A DNA stretch of 64,000 nt from Synechococcus sp. UW140 (GTDB taxonomy: Bacteria > Cyanobacteriota > Cyanobacteriia > PCC-6307 > Cyanobiaceae). Both the position numbers and the translations under genes were made by a program. Below are positions 1-9,020 of this stretch, one piece after another. The first letter of the stretch is position 1, and the number at the start of each line of letters is the position of its first letter. The notes beneath the pieces were generated by a model that saw only the letters and a list, made by a program, of their open reading frames with translations, did not search any database and was not told where the DNA came from. The stretch is from positions 1-64,000 of the forward strand of contig CAMCMT010000010.1 of the NCBI GenBank assembly GCA_945875915.1, given 5' to 3'.

Positions 1-2
1 GC

Positions 3-335
3 ATTTACTGCGGCAAACAATCCGAATCCATCGACCATGTTTTGCCGCGCAGCCGTGGTGGCCTAAGTGTCACTGAAAACTGTGTCCCGGCCTGCCTTTC
101 TTGCAATGGCCTCAAAAGCGACACCGACGTGTTCGAGTGGTATCGGCGCCAACGCTTCTACGACCCCCGCCGGGCCATGGCGATTCGGGCCTGGCTTGAC
201 GGAGATCTAAAGCTAGCCCTGCGCCTGCTGCAATGGGCCAATCCAGCAGTTACAGCAGAAACCAAGACCGCTGCGACCAAGCACAACCAACCAAAACCAA
301 GCACCGGTCCAGGCTGGACCTTACAGGCCGCCTAA
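3..335 (+). CDS. HNH endonuclease, 5' truncated by window edge
   Basis: The reading frame is open to the left edge, so the true start is outside the window. The visible part has the HNH zinc/ββα core: a CG pair (IYCGK), [11 protein letters not shown], then [16 protein letters not shown], which supplies the D-H, N and paired cysteines expected of a zinc-stabilised HNH nuclease. The C-terminal 40 residues are a Lys/Thr/Pro tail. Small stand-alone HNH proteins of this type are common in picocyanobacteria at this place in the efp-accB-pdxA neighbourhood. Its substrate cannot be told from the sequence. Confidence 0.85.
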   Translation: MYCGKQSESIDHVLPRSRGGLSVTENCVPACLSCNGLKSDTDVFEWYRRQRFYDPRRAMAIRAWLDGDLKLALRLLQWANPAVTAETKTAATKHNQPKPSTGPGWTLQAA

Positions 336-561
336 GGCCAAAACCCTGCTTTAAGCCCTATCCAACTCCTCCCTAGGGCGAGGCCGCTCGATGAGCATGA
401 GTCCGACGTGATCGGCAGGCGAACATCGATTTAATGACGTTTATTACTAGGCGAACCCTCGCTCCATCAGCTAGGTCGAAGGAGTCGAAACCCTGGGGAG
501 ACACCGCCAAAGCAGGGCGGAGCTTTGCTAGATTACGGCAATCAATCAATCATCACTGCCA

Positions 562-1842
562 ATGGAACACACGACATATATTTACATGCTTCTGTTCGGA
601 GGCTTATTGCTACTCTCTCGCCTCCTAGAAAGTATCTCAGAAAAAATCAAACTACCGGGCATGCTACTCATTCTCATCATGGGAATGCTTTTGCCTGATT
701 TCCTCGGCAACCATCAATCCTACCTTTCTGATGAGCAGGCAGAGTCAATCGCCAGCCTCGGACTTGCCATTATTCTTTTTTATGGAGGCCTAACAACACG
801 ATGGACCTCGATGCGTCGTGTGATTTGGTCTGGCTTACGGATGGCCACCCTGGGCTGCCTGATCACGGCTGGATCAGCAACTGCCTTAATTTATGGCCTA
901 TCCCAATTGAATCTTGAATACCAATTTATCCCTGTCCTAGCCAATAGCTCTGGCACTCAATTTTCAGCCGACCTGCCCCTAGCCCTGTTTGTAGGAGCCA
1001 TGCTTTGCAGCACGGATGCAACAGCAGTATTGGCACTGCTGCGGCCGATCGCTAGCAAAATTCCAGGCCCATTGCTCAACTTAATCGAGTGTGAATCTGG
1101 TTTTAACGATCCGGTGGCGGTGATCCTGGCGGGCGTAGCCCTTGCCCTCGCCAAAGGCCAGCTGGAAGATCCGCTTCTACTGCTCCGTGATGTCGGCCTT
1201 GAGTTTGCCGTTGGGGCTGCCGTCGGCTGGGCTGGCGCCTATCTCGGGAGTTACATTCTAAGCAGAGACCATTACTTGAAGCCGAATGCTGGCAGCGAAG
1301 TGATCTGCCTGTCCCTGCTGATGTTGAGCTGTTCAACAGCTTTCCTTTTTGGTGGCAGTCCGCTGCTGTGCGCCTATGTAATGGGTTGCGTGATCGGTAA
1401 CTCCAGCAAAATCGATTGCATCATCGTCTCCGAATTTACAATTATCAATCGGGCGTCCGAACTGATTTTACTCATCTGCCTTGGTCTTGTTGTCTTTCCC
1501 CAAGACATCTGGCCCCTCAAGTTGTACGCCTTTGTTGTGTTTCTGATCACGATGGTGAGCCGGCTGTTGATGACTTTTATCACCCTGTACCGCTCCCCTT
1601 TCCAGGCACCAGAGAAAACATTCTCAGCCTTTGCGGGCTTGCGAGGAGCGGTTCCCATCGCCATTGCCCTCCAGGCTGCCGCAAGTGGGGTTGCCTGGGG
1701 CCCCCTGATGCCGGCCTTCGCCCTCGCCGTCGTTCTGTACGGCCTGATTTTGCAAGGCTATTTTCTGCCTGCCGCCACAGATTTACTAGCCAACGCCCTG
1801 AAACCCCAGGCCGATCTCAGTTTGAACGAACCATCCAGCTGA
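562..1842 (+). CDS. CPA1-family cation:proton antiporter (NhaP type)
   Basis: This 426-residue inner-membrane protein has about a dozen hydrophobic segments. It carries CPA1/NhaP hallmarks: ESGFNDPVAV in the ion-translocating core near residue 180, with the functional Asp, and GLRGAVPIAIAL near residue 360. It probably exchanges Na+ or K+ for H+ for salt and pH homeostasis. The ATG at 562 begins a hydrophobic first segment, and no earlier in-frame start gives a better N-terminus. Which cation it carries cannot be decided from sequence. It stands alone between the HNH gene and an SDR gene. Confidence 0.9.
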   Translation: MEHTTYIYMLLFGGLLLLSRLLESISEKIKLPGMLLILIMGMLLPDFLGNHQSYLSDEQAESIASLGLAIILFYGGLTTRWTSMRRVIWSGLRMATLGCLITAGSATALIYGLSQLNLEYQFIPVLANSSGTQFSADLPLALFVGAMLCSTDATAVLALLRPIASKIPGPLLNLIECESGFNDPVAVILAGVALALAKGQLEDPLLLLRDVGLEFAVGAAVGWAGAYLGSYILSRDHYLKPNAGSEVICLSLLMLSCSTAFLFGGSPLLCAYVMGCVIGNSSKIDCIIVSEFTIINRASELILLICLGLVVFPQDIWPLKLYAFVVFLITMVSRLLMTFITLYRSPFQAPEKTFSAFAGLRGAVPIAIALQAAASGVAWGPLMPAFALAVVLYGLILQGYFLPAATDLLANALKPQADLSLNEPSS

Positions 1843-1898
1843 GCCAGAGGTTCTTTCCTTTCCAGATCGCCCCCTTGGGACTGGGATGCCTGCCAGGC

Positions 1899-2123
1899 TC
1901 ACCACACCCGGCAGGCCTCAGCGCCATTGTGGCGCTGGCAGATACTGCCCAGGCTCCCGGGCTGTTCTGGGGCCACCAAGGTGGCCACTAGGAGGAGCAC
2001 CAAGGCCAGGAGCAGGGCAGCAGGGCCAGCGCCAAGGCCGAAAGGACTGGAATCAACACTGGTGGCATGCCGGCGCGAACGCAGGCTGCTGGAACGGGAA
2101 GGGGAGAAACTGGAGGACGCCAT
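1899..2123 (-). CDS. Small single-pass membrane protein, hypothetical
   Basis: A 74-residue protein starting MASSSFSPS. It has a Ser/Arg-rich N-terminus, one strong transmembrane helix (PAALLLALVLLLVATLVAP) and a short Cys-containing tail, ICQRHNGAEACRVW. The helix and the paired cysteines look like selected protein sequence, not antisense noise, and I recall similar small proteins in other Synechococcus. It diverges from the SDR gene with 34 bp between starts. The function is unknown. A longer form starting at 2177 is possible but would overlap the SDR gene start. Confidence 0.5.
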   Translation of the reverse strand: MASSSFSPSRSSSLRSRRHATSVDSSPFGLGAGPAALLLALVLLLVATLVAPEQPGSLGSICQRHNGAEACRVW

Positions 2124-2157
2124 CGGCCACAGCCAAAGCAGTAATACATTTGTACTG

Positions 2158-3075
2158 ATGACCAGCGCACCTGTCAAGCCCCGGGGCGAGTTGCTAGTGC
2201 TTGGGGGCGGTTATGGCGGCCTCCGCTTCGCAGCCGCCATGGCCGAGGCCGGCTTTGGCGTAACCGTGACCCACCGGGGCCAGCGGGATTCGGCCGCCGC
2301 CGATCCCTGGCGCTGGCTGGCCTTTGATCCCGATGCCGGGCTCGTGCCCAGCGCAGGCGACCTGGCCAGCACCACCCACCTGCTCAGCACGATCCCGCCC
2401 GACCGCCAAGGCCAGGACCCAGCCCTAGAGGCCCTGGCACCCTTGCTTCGCCAGCTCCCCCTCGACTGGGTGGGCTACCTCTCCACCACCGGCGTCTACG
2501 GGGACCGCCAGGGCGGCTGGGTCGACGAAACCAGCGAAGCCGCTCCAAGCCTGGAGCGCAGCCGGGCCCGCCTGGCCTGTGAGCAGGCCTGGCTCAGCAG
2601 TGGCCTGCCGGTGCAGAGCTTCCGGCTACCGGCTATCTACGGTCCGGGCCGCAGCCCCTTTGCAGGCCTCCAGCAGGGGACCAGCCGGCTGGTCCACAAG
2701 CCGGGCCAAGTGTTCTGCCGCACCCATGTCGATGACATCGTTGGAGCCTTGAGCCACTGCCTGGCCCTACCCGCGCAGGCCCGGCCCCAGCTGGTCAATG
2801 TCAGCGACGATTGCCCCTGCCCGTCAAGCGAAACCCTCGGTTTCGCCGCCCACCTGCTGGGCTGCAAATTGCCCCCCGTGCAAGCGTTCGCCAGCGTGGC
2901 CGCCAGCATGGGGCCCATGGCCCTGAGCTTTTGGGCCGAAAACCGCCGCGTCCGCAATCGGCGCCTGTGCCAAGACCTGGGCTACTCCCTGCGTTATCCC
3001 AGCTACCGGGAGGGGTTTGGGGCCTGCCTGGCTGAGGAACGGGCCGGCGCCCCAACTCCAGGGCCGGCCGGTTGA
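2158..3075 (+). CDS. SDR-family NAD(P)-binding epimerase/dehydratase-like protein
   Basis: A 305-residue extended SDR-like protein. It has a Rossmann nucleotide-binding start (ELLVLGGGYGGLRFAAAMA, residues about 10-29), an active-site-like region LSTTGVYGDRQGGWVDE, and FRLPAIYGPGRSP, which matches the C-terminal substrate half of NAD-dependent epimerases. The canonical YxxxK is not obvious, so catalysis is uncertain. I chose the ATG at 2158; the frame is open upstream, but that part is low-complexity Arg/Ala sequence. It is conserved beside pdxA in picocyanobacteria. The substrate is unknown. Confidence 0.8.
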   Translation: MTSAPVKPRGELLVLGGGYGGLRFAAAMAEAGFGVTVTHRGQRDSAAADPWRWLAFDPDAGLVPSAGDLASTTHLLSTIPPDRQGQDPALEALAPLLRQLPLDWVGYLSTTGVYGDRQGGWVDETSEAAPSLERSRARLACEQAWLSSGLPVQSFRLPAIYGPGRSPFAGLQQGTSRLVHKPGQVFCRTHVDDIVGALSHCLALPAQARPQLVNVSDDCPCPSSETLGFAAHLLGCKLPPVQAFASVAASMGPMALSFWAENRRVRNRRLCQDLGYSLRYPSYREGFGACLAEERAGAPTPGPAG

Positions 3076-3212
3076 GCCGGCGCCGGACCATCCTGAAAGA
3101 GGGGCACGCCGGCGTCGCGGAAGAAGCGATCCCAGCGCAGCTCAATCCAGCCATGGCTTAGTCCGGTGACCAGGCCGAACAGCAGCAGTCCCAACAGCAG
3201 CAGACGCAGCAT
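3003..3212 (-). CDS. Small N-terminally anchored membrane protein, hypothetical
   Basis: A 69-residue protein with a leading hydrophobic helix (MLRLLLLGLLLFGLVTGL), then an aromatic, charged segment (HGWIELRWDRFF) and a Pro/Ala-rich tail. The helix plus the WIELRWDRFF-type segment is protein-like, and I recall similar small proteins next to pdxA in Synechococcus. Its ATG overlaps the pdxA ATG on the other strand (CATG). Its 3' end overlaps the end of the SDR gene by 73 bp in convergent orientation. The function is unknown. Confidence 0.5.
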   Translation of the reverse strand: MLRLLLLGLLLFGLVTGLSHGWIELRWDRFFRDAGVPLFQDGPAPAQPAGPGVGAPARSSARQAPNPSR

Positions 3213-4257
3213 GGCAATCCCGGCCAGCAACCCAGAGGTTAAAGAGCGCCGGATCGCCATCGCCCTGGGCGATCCCGCCGGCATTGGCGCCGAGGTGACC
3301 CTTAAGGCCCTTGCGGCCCTGCGCCGCAGCCCCAGCGAAGCCGCCGTCGCCGCCTCAAACCCCTTACTGGTGGGCTGCCGCCACTGGCTGGAACAGAGCT
3401 ATCAGGCCCTGCGAGGGGTCACTGACCTGCCCCTAGCCGATCCAGCCAGCCTCGACATCCTCGATCTGCCCCTGGGCGAACCCGTCCCTGCGGGCCAGTC
3501 CAGTGCCGCCAGCGGGGCCGCCAGCTTTGCCTGGCTCACCGGGGCCGCCGAACTGGTGTTGCAGGGCCGCTGCCAGGCCCTCACTACCGCGCCGATCGCC
3601 AAACAGGCCTGGCATGCCGCTGGCCACGCCTACCCGGGTCAGACCGAGCGGCTGGCCGAACTGGCCGGGGTCAGCGAAGCCTCGATGCTGTTCACCGCCC
3701 GGGCGCCCCATGGCTCCTGGCGCCTCAACACCCTGCTGGCCACCACCCACATCCCCCTCTCCGCCGTGGCCACCAGCTTGGATGGGCCCCGGATCGAAGC
3801 CAAGCTGAATACGCTGCTGGGCTTCTGCCAGCGCTTTGCCGAGCGGCCCAGGCTGGTGGTGGCTGGCCTTAACCCCCATGCCGGCGAAGCGGGCCAGCTA
3901 GGGCAAGAGGAGCAGACTTGGCTGGAGCCGTTGCTGGCGACCTGGCGCTTGCACCATCCAAACGTGGAGCTGGTGGGGCCGCTGCCACCGGACACCTGCT
4001 GGCTCGGGGCCGGGGCCGCCTGGGCCGATGCAACAAATGCCAATCAGGCCGCCGATGGCTACCTGGCCCTATATCACGACCAGGGCCTGATCCCGGTCAA
4101 ATTGCTGGCATTCGATGCCGCCGTAAACACGACCCTGGGCCTGCCCTTTCTACGCACCTCCCCCGACCACGGCACGGCATTCGCCATCGCAGGCAAGGGC
4201 ATCGCCCGGCGCCAAAGTATGGAAGCCGCCTTGGAAACAGCCTGGGAGCTGGGCTGA
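3211..4257 (+). CDS. pdxA: 4-hydroxythreonine-4-phosphate dehydrogenase PdxA
   Basis: A 348-residue enzyme of the DXP-dependent pyridoxal phosphate pathway. It oxidises 4-phosphohydroxy-L-threonine to the amino-ketone that PdxJ condenses. Family signatures are IALGDPAGIGAEV at the N-terminus, YPGQTERLAELAG, NPHAGEAGQLGQEE (metal and substrate site), YHDQGLIPVKLLAFD, and LRTSPDHGTAFAIAGKGIA at the C-terminus. The length is normal. The ATG at 3211 is preferred to a weak upstream start because the family begins shortly before the GDPAGIG motif. It converges on accB with a 61 bp gap. Confidence 0.95.
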   Translation: MAIPASNPEVKERRIAIALGDPAGIGAEVTLKALAALRRSPSEAAVAASNPLLVGCRHWLEQSYQALRGVTDLPLADPASLDILDLPLGEPVPAGQSSAASGAASFAWLTGAAELVLQGRCQALTTAPIAKQAWHAAGHAYPGQTERLAELAGVSEASMLFTARAPHGSWRLNTLLATTHIPLSAVATSLDGPRIEAKLNTLLGFCQRFAERPRLVVAGLNPHAGEAGQLGQEEQTWLEPLLATWRLHHPNVELVGPLPPDTCWLGAGAAWADATNANQAADGYLALYHDQGLIPVKLLAFDAAVNTTLGLPFLRTSPDHGTAFAIAGKGIARRQSMEAALETAWELG

Positions 4258-4318
4258 CTAGTCCTTGTGATCGCTTGGGTGGCCGTTGACTGTCTGGCCA
4301 TGCTGGCGTTACGCAGGA

Positions 4319-4798
4319 TCAGGCTGGCCTGACCCGCATCAGCACCTGGCCGAATTCGACCGGGGTGCCGTTTTCTACCAGGATCTCCACGACCTCACCG
4401 CTGACCTCGGCCTCCAATTCATTCATCAGCTTCATCGCCTCGAGGATGCAAATCGGCTGACCGACGGAAATGCGACTACCCAGCTCGACAAAGACGGGTT
4501 CGCCAGGGGCTGAAGCCCGATAAAATGTGCCCACCATCGGCGCCGTGATCTCCAGCAGGTCGCCGCGAACGGCTGCCGCTGCCGGAGGCGCAGCGGAAGG
4601 GGAAGCGGACGGGGCCGCCAGGGGAGCGGCCAGCAGGGAAGGGGCAGGGGAGGCCTGCATCACCACCTGGGGCTGGCTAGCGGGCAGGTTGCGGCGCAGT
4701 TCGAGGCGGAAGTCATCACCCTCGAGCTTGAGTTCCTGGATGTCGCTCTCGGCCAGCAAGGTGATGAGCTGGCGGAGCTGGTCGTGGTCGAGCTGCAT
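4319..4798 (-). CDS. accB: Biotin carboxyl carrier protein of acetyl-CoA carboxylase
   Basis: A 159-residue AccB. It has an N-terminal helical region, an Ala/Pro/Ser-rich flexible linker (about residues 45-75) and a C-terminal biotinyl domain with the biotinylation site in CILEAMKLMNELEAE. The Lys is modified and carries CO2 between biotin carboxylase and carboxyltransferase in the first step of fatty acid synthesis. It starts 5 bp after the efp stop, so the two are almost certainly co-transcribed, as is usual in cyanobacteria. The ATG is fixed by the family N-terminus MQLDHDQLRQL. Confidence 0.96.
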   Translation of the reverse strand: MQLDHDQLRQLITLLAESDIQELKLEGDDFRLELRRNLPASQPQVVMQASPAPSLLAAPLAAPSASPSAAPPAAAAVRGDLLEITAPMVGTFYRASAPGEPVFVELGSRISVGQPICILEAMKLMNELEAEVSGEVVEILVENGTPVEFGQVLMRVRPA

Positions 4799-4803
4799 GG
4801 CGA

Positions 4804-5364
4804 TTAGTTCTCCCGGCCCAGGTAGCTGTCGGTGCGGGTATCGATCTTGATCTTCTCGCCGATTGAGAGGAACAGGGGAACCATCACCTGGGCCCCGGTT
4901 TCGACGATGGCGGGCTTGGTGCCACCGGTGGCCGTGTCGCCCTTCACGCCGGGATCGGTCTGGGTGATCTCCAGCACCACGGAATTGGGGAGCTCCACTT
5001 CCAGGGGCTTGCCGTTCCAAGCCACCACGCTCACTTCCATGCCCTCTTTGAGGTATTTGCGGCTATCTCCGATCTGCTTGGCGGTGAGACGGGTTTCCTC
5101 AAAAGTGCCCATATCCATGAAGACGTAGTCCTCGGCCTCCATGTAGGTGTGCTGCAGGGTGGATTTCTCCAAGATCGCTTGAGCCAGGGTCTCGCCAGCC
5201 CGGAAGGTCTTTTCGACCACGTTGCCGCTCTGGACGGCCTTGAGCTTGGTGCGCACGAAGGCGGAGCCCTTGCCGGGCTTCACATGCAGGAACTCGACCA
5301 CACGCCAGACCTGGCCATCGAGCTCGATCGAGGTGCCGGTACGAAAGTCGTTGCTCGAGATCAT
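4804..5364 (-). CDS. efp: Translation elongation factor P
   Basis: A 186-residue EF-P, which binds stalled ribosomes and relieves pausing at polyproline. The sequence covers the KOW-like domain I, with the modification loop VKPGKGSAF (Lys near residue 32), and the two OB domains ending [12 protein letters not shown]. The length is standard. It is the first gene of a two-gene operon with accB. It is divergent from the cyclophilin gene with 67 bp between starts. Confidence 0.97.
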   Translation of the reverse strand: MISSNDFRTGTSIELDGQVWRVVEFLHVKPGKGSAFVRTKLKAVQSGNVVEKTFRAGETLAQAILEKSTLQHTYMEAEDYVFMDMGTFEETRLTAKQIGDSRKYLKEGMEVSVVAWNGKPLEVELPNSVVLEITQTDPGVKGDTATGGTKPAIVETGAQVMVPLFLSIGEKIKIDTRTDSYLGREN

Positions 5365-5431
5365 TCCGGCAGATCATTTGAGGCGGATTGTACGGCTGTG
5401 CCAAAGTCCGTTCAGAGGCAGGCATTAAGCA

Positions 5432-6574
5432 ATGGATCCCAGTCACAGGCGGGTTCAACTGGCGGCCAGGCCCTGGACCTCCTGGCTCTCTGGGTGGTTC
5501 CAAGCCCTAGGCGCCGCTGGCCTCCGACCTCTCCTGGCCGCCCTGCTGCTGGGGCTGCTCGCCCCTGGGCCCGCCTGGGCCTTCCTGCCGCCCGGCAATG
5601 CCGTGACTGACCCGGCGGCGATCCTGCGGGATGCCCTGCCGATCGAGTCAGCCGATCTTCAGAAGCTGCAACACCTATTGGAGGGCACCAGCGATGACCT
5701 GCGCGCCAAACGCTGGGGTGCCCTAGCGGGCAGCGTGCGGCGCAGCCAGGGGCAACTGGGCACCCGGGGCACGGCAATCACTGCCAGCCTGCCTCCGGCC
5801 GATCGGGACGAGAGCGTGGCTGCCTTAAGCGCCGTGGCCGAGCAGCTCCAGGCCATGGCGAGCGCCGCCGAGCAACAGGACCGCGATGGCTTTCTAAACG
5901 CCCGACGCACCGCCCTGGCCACGATCGGTGACCTGGAAGCCCTTCTGGTGGGCCCGTTCCCGTTTGAAATCCCAGTGGAATTCGCCGACCTGCCCAGGCT
6001 GCTGGGCCGCGCCACCGTGGAACTGACCACCACCAAAGGCGTGCTCACTGCCGTGGTGGACGGTTACAACGCGCCCCTGACCGGCGGTGCCTTCGTCGAT
6101 CTCGTGCAGCGGGGCTTCTACGACAACCTGCCCTTCAACCGCGCCGAAGACTTCTACGTGCTGCAAACCGGTGATCCCGTTGGAGCCGCCAAGGGCTTCG
6201 TCGATCCCAACACCAAGGCCGAGCGCCAGGTTCCCTTAGAGATCCGGGTACCGGGCCAGGCCGATCCCTTCTACAACCAAACGTTCGAAGATCTAGGGCT
6301 GTTCAAGGGCACGCCGGTGCTGCCCTTTGCCACCAAGGGCACCCTGGGCTGGGCCCATTCCGACGAGGCCCTCAATGACGGCTCCTCCCAATTCTTCCTG
6401 TTTCTGTTTGAAGCCGAACTCACCCCCGCGGGCTTGAACCTGATCGATGGGCGCTATGCGGCCTTCGGCTACGTCGTGGATGGCTTTGATGTGCTGCAGG
6501 AGCTCAGCGCCGATGACGGCATCGTCAAGGCGCGGGTGATCGACGGGTCCGAAAACCTGCAGGCCCATGGCTGA
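5432..6574 (+). CDS. Lumenal cyclophilin-type peptidyl-prolyl isomerase (TLP40-like)
   Basis: A 380-residue exported protein. A long N-region and hydrophobic core (LLAALLLGLLAPGPAWAF) form a signal peptide. A helical region follows (about residues 60-190), similar to the N-terminal part of plant TLP40. Then comes a divergent cyclophilin domain from about residue 200: GGAFVDLVQRGFYDNLPFNR, GDPVGAAKGF, LGWAHSDEALNDGSSQFFLFL, LDGRYAAFGYVVDGFDVL-type motifs. It probably assists folding in the thylakoid lumen or periplasm. Its stop overlaps the thiL start by 8 bp, so the two are probably translationally coupled. Confidence 0.88.
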   Translation: MDPSHRRVQLAARPWTSWLSGWFQALGAAGLRPLLAALLLGLLAPGPAWAFLPPGNAVTDPAAILRDALPIESADLQKLQHLLEGTSDDLRAKRWGALAGSVRRSQGQLGTRGTAITASLPPADRDESVAALSAVAEQLQAMASAAEQQDRDGFLNARRTALATIGDLEALLVGPFPFEIPVEFADLPRLLGRATVELTTTKGVLTAVVDGYNAPLTGGAFVDLVQRGFYDNLPFNRAEDFYVLQTGDPVGAAKGFVDPNTKAERQVPLEIRVPGQADPFYNQTFEDLGLFKGTPVLPFATKGTLGWAHSDEALNDGSSQFFLFLFEAELTPAGLNLIDGRYAAFGYVVDGFDVLQELSADDGIVKARVIDGSENLQAHG

Positions 6575-7583
6575 GCCGCTGCGGCTCGCGGACCTGGGGG
6601 AATGGGGCCTGATCGAGCGCCTCGGGGCCTTTGCCCCCCCAGGCCAGTTCGACGACGACGGCGCCCTGGTCAGCCCAGATGGAGACCACGGCCTGGTAGT
6701 GACCACGGACCTGCTGGTGGAAGGGATCCACTTCAGCGATACCACCATGGGCCCCGAGGACCTGGGCTGGCGGGCCGCTGCGGCCAACCTCTCCGACCTG
6801 GCCGCCATGGGCTGCCACCAGGTTGTGGGTCTCACCGTGGGCCTGGCCGCCCCAGCCGAGACGCCCTGGGCCTGGGTTGAGGGAGTTTATGGCGGCCTCA
6901 GCGAAGCCCTGGCCCGCTACGGGGGCACCCTGCTCGGCGGCGACTGCAGCGGCAGCCCGCAACGGCTCCTAGCGATCACGGCCCTAGGGCGGCTGGACCC
7001 GGCCCGGCCAATTCGGCGCCGCGATGGCCGTCCCGGTGACCTCCTCGTGAGCAGCGGCGCCCATGGCCTCAGCCGCCTGGGCCTGGCCCTGCTGCAGGGG
7101 GAGCTGGAGCCCCTGGCCGACCCGGAGCTGCAGGAGCGGGCCATCACCGCCCATCGCCGGCCGCGACCGCGCCTAGATGGGCTCGCGGCCCTAGTGGCCA
7201 GCCAGCCTCCGGGCGAGCCCTGGCGGGTGGCCGGCATGGACAGCAGTGATGGCCTCGCCCAGGCCGTGGCCGCGATCGCCAAGCGCAGCCAGTGCCAGGC
7301 GGTGCTGGAGCGATGCCGCCTGCCCCTGGCCGTCGCCATGGCGGACCTGCCCCAGGGCGAACCCTGGTGCCTGGGCGGCGGCGAGGACTTCGAATTGGTA
7401 CTGGCCCTGGCCCCCGCCTGGGCCGAGGCCCTAGTGGAGCGGCTGACGGGGGCCCAGTTGATCGGTCGCCTAGAGCAAGCCCAACCCTCTGACGTCAGCG
7501 ACTGGGTCTCTAGACCCCTGCGCTGGGCCGACGGAACCGCCCTGGCGCTGGCCGACGCCGCAGGTTTTAGCCATTTCCACTGA
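6567..7583 (+). CDS. thiL: Thiamine-monophosphate kinase ThiL
   Basis: A 338-residue member of the PurM/SelD fold. It phosphorylates thiamine monophosphate to the cofactor thiamine diphosphate. Motifs are DDDGALVSPDGD, TTDLLVEGIHFSD (metal/ATP site), LSDLAAMG, LLGGDCSGS, MDSSDGLAQAVAAIA and GGGEDFELVLALAP, in the order expected for ThiL. The start overlaps the end of the cyclophilin gene (shared ATGGCTGA). The length is normal. Confidence 0.95.
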   Translation: MAEPLRLADLGEWGLIERLGAFAPPGQFDDDGALVSPDGDHGLVVTTDLLVEGIHFSDTTMGPEDLGWRAAAANLSDLAAMGCHQVVGLTVGLAAPAETPWAWVEGVYGGLSEALARYGGTLLGGDCSGSPQRLLAITALGRLDPARPIRRRDGRPGDLLVSSGAHGLSRLGLALLQGELEPLADPELQERAITAHRRPRPRLDGLAALVASQPPGEPWRVAGMDSSDGLAQAVAAIAKRSQCQAVLERCRLPLAVAMADLPQGEPWCLGGGEDFELVLALAPAWAEALVERLTGAQLIGRLEQAQPSDVSDWVSRPLRWADGTALALADAAGFSHFH

Positions 7584-7716
7584 TTGCTAGCAACGAACGC
7601 CGGAGAGCCCTTACGCCCTGGCAAAGGCGCCAGGTCCACCAGCCCCCCAACCCCGGGCCTCTCAGCAAAAAGCCTGACCCCGGCAGAACCGTAAAAGGAA
7701 CTGCTGGCCCAGGCTC

Positions 7717-7750
7717 AATAAAACGGTGATTTAAAATGAAACCGTATTTT
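7717..7750 (-). terminator. Possible intrinsic terminator of gap
   Basis: On the minus strand an ACGGT/ACCGT stem is extended by A-T pairs around one mismatch. It has a 13-nt loop and is followed by a short T-run. It sits about 40 bp after the gap stop. The stem is short and AT-rich, so the call is tentative. Confidence 0.35.
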
Positions 7751-7789
7751 AAGAAAAGGATTGACTCAGGAACAAAAGCCGCTAATCCC

Positions 7790-8812
7790 TTACTTCCACT
7801 TGCTGGCGACCAGTTCGGCGAGGTCGACAACCCGCTGGCTGTAGCCCCACTCATTGTCATACCAGGCGATGACTTTCAGCATGTTGCCGCCCATCACCAG
7901 GGTGAGGTCAGAGTCGATGATCGCGGATTCGTCAGTACCCGCGTGGTCGCTCGAAACCAGGGGCAGGTCGGTGTACTTAATAATGCCCTTCATGGCATTT
8001 TCGGAAGAGGCCTTGAGCACCTCGTTCACCTCCTGCTTGGTGGTGTCGCGGCTGATTTCGAGCACCATGTCCACCACCGACACGTTGGGGGTAGGAACCC
8101 GCATGGCAATCCCGCTCAACTTGCCCTTCATCGGCGGGTAAACCAAGGCCACTGCCTGGGCGGCGCCTGTGGAGGTGGGAACAATGTTGACAGCTGCGGC
8201 CCGGGCCCGACGCAGATCGCGGTGGGCGGCGTCGAGAATCCGCTGGTCACCGGTATAGCTGTGGGTGGTGGTCATCGTGCCCTTGACAATGCCGAACTCC
8301 TGATCCAACACCTTCACGACAGGCGCCATGCAGTTGGTGGTGCAACTGGCATTGCTGAGAATGTCCCAATCTTCGTGGCGGTATTGATCGGCGTTGACGC
8401 CAACCACAAAAGTACCCACTTTTGCTCCCTTACCAGGAGCAGTAAGAATCACCTTCTTAGCGCCGGCTTCAAAGTGCTTGCTGGCTCCCACATCATCATT
8501 GAATACCCCGGTGGACTCGATCACCAGATCCACGCCCCAATCCTTCCAGGGAAGGTTGGCTGGATTACGGTCGTAGAAAACCTTAATCTCCTTTCCGTTG
8601 ACGTAAATGGCGTTATCGGTTGTGGTGACATCGACGCCCCGAAGGGGGCCGAGCATCGAGTCGTATTTAAGAAGGTGGGCGTTAGTGGTGGTATCACCGG
8701 AGCCGTTGAGACCCACCACCTCGATGCCGGTATTGGTGCCGCGGCTCAGCCAGCAGCGCATGAAGTTCCGACCAATTCGGCCGAATCCATTGATCGCAAC
8801 GCGCAAGGTCAT
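7790..8812 (-). CDS. gap2: Glyceraldehyde-3-phosphate dehydrogenase (Gap2, photosynthetic)
   Basis: A 340-residue GAPDH. The Rossmann start is [15 protein letters not shown], the catalytic cysteine lies in [13 protein letters not shown] near residue 155, the phosphate-binding segment is [13 protein letters not shown], and the C-terminal [15 protein letters not shown] is intact. The sequence type ([31 protein letters not shown]) matches cyanobacterial Gap2, the dual NAD(P)H enzyme of the Calvin cycle, and not glycolytic Gap1. It is divergent from murC, with about 200 bp for two promoters. Confidence 0.95.
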   Translation of the reverse strand: MTLRVAINGFGRIGRNFMRCWLSRGTNTGIEVVGLNGSGDTTTNAHLLKYDSMLGPLRGVDVTTTDNAIYVNGKEIKVFYDRNPANLPWKDWGVDLVIESTGVFNDDVGASKHFEAGAKKVILTAPGKGAKVGTFVVGVNADQYRHEDWDILSNASCTTNCMAPVVKVLDQEFGIVKGTMTTTHSYTGDQRILDAAHRDLRRARAAAVNIVPTSTGAAQAVALVYPPMKGKLSGIAMRVPTPNVSVVDMVLEISRDTTKQEVNEVLKASSENAMKGIIKYTDLPLVSSDHAGTDESAIIDSDLTLVMGGNMLKVIAWYDNEWGYSQRVVDLAELVASKWK

Positions 8813-9020
8813 GGCAGAAAGGGGAGAAACCCGCTAATAAAATCGGATTTGGCTGCTGATCATACAGAAATGGTTGCCAGCTCCTTGGGATTGGGTTAAG
8901 CGGCCCGGCCGTGCCGAATCGTGGTCGCAGCGGTTTGGAAGCCAAGCTTTTCGGGACGCTGCAAGCAAGCGAAAAGGAGAGCTTCCCGGATTAGCGTCGA
9001 CCAGACCTGGAGAGCCGCCC

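Noticed and set aside
434-628. 64-codon frame before the antiporter
   Set aside because: It overlaps the antiporter start in another frame and shows no coding features.
7736-8899. 387-codon plus-strand frame opposite gap
   Set aside because: It covers gap on the other strand and has no protein-like motif; gap2 is certain.
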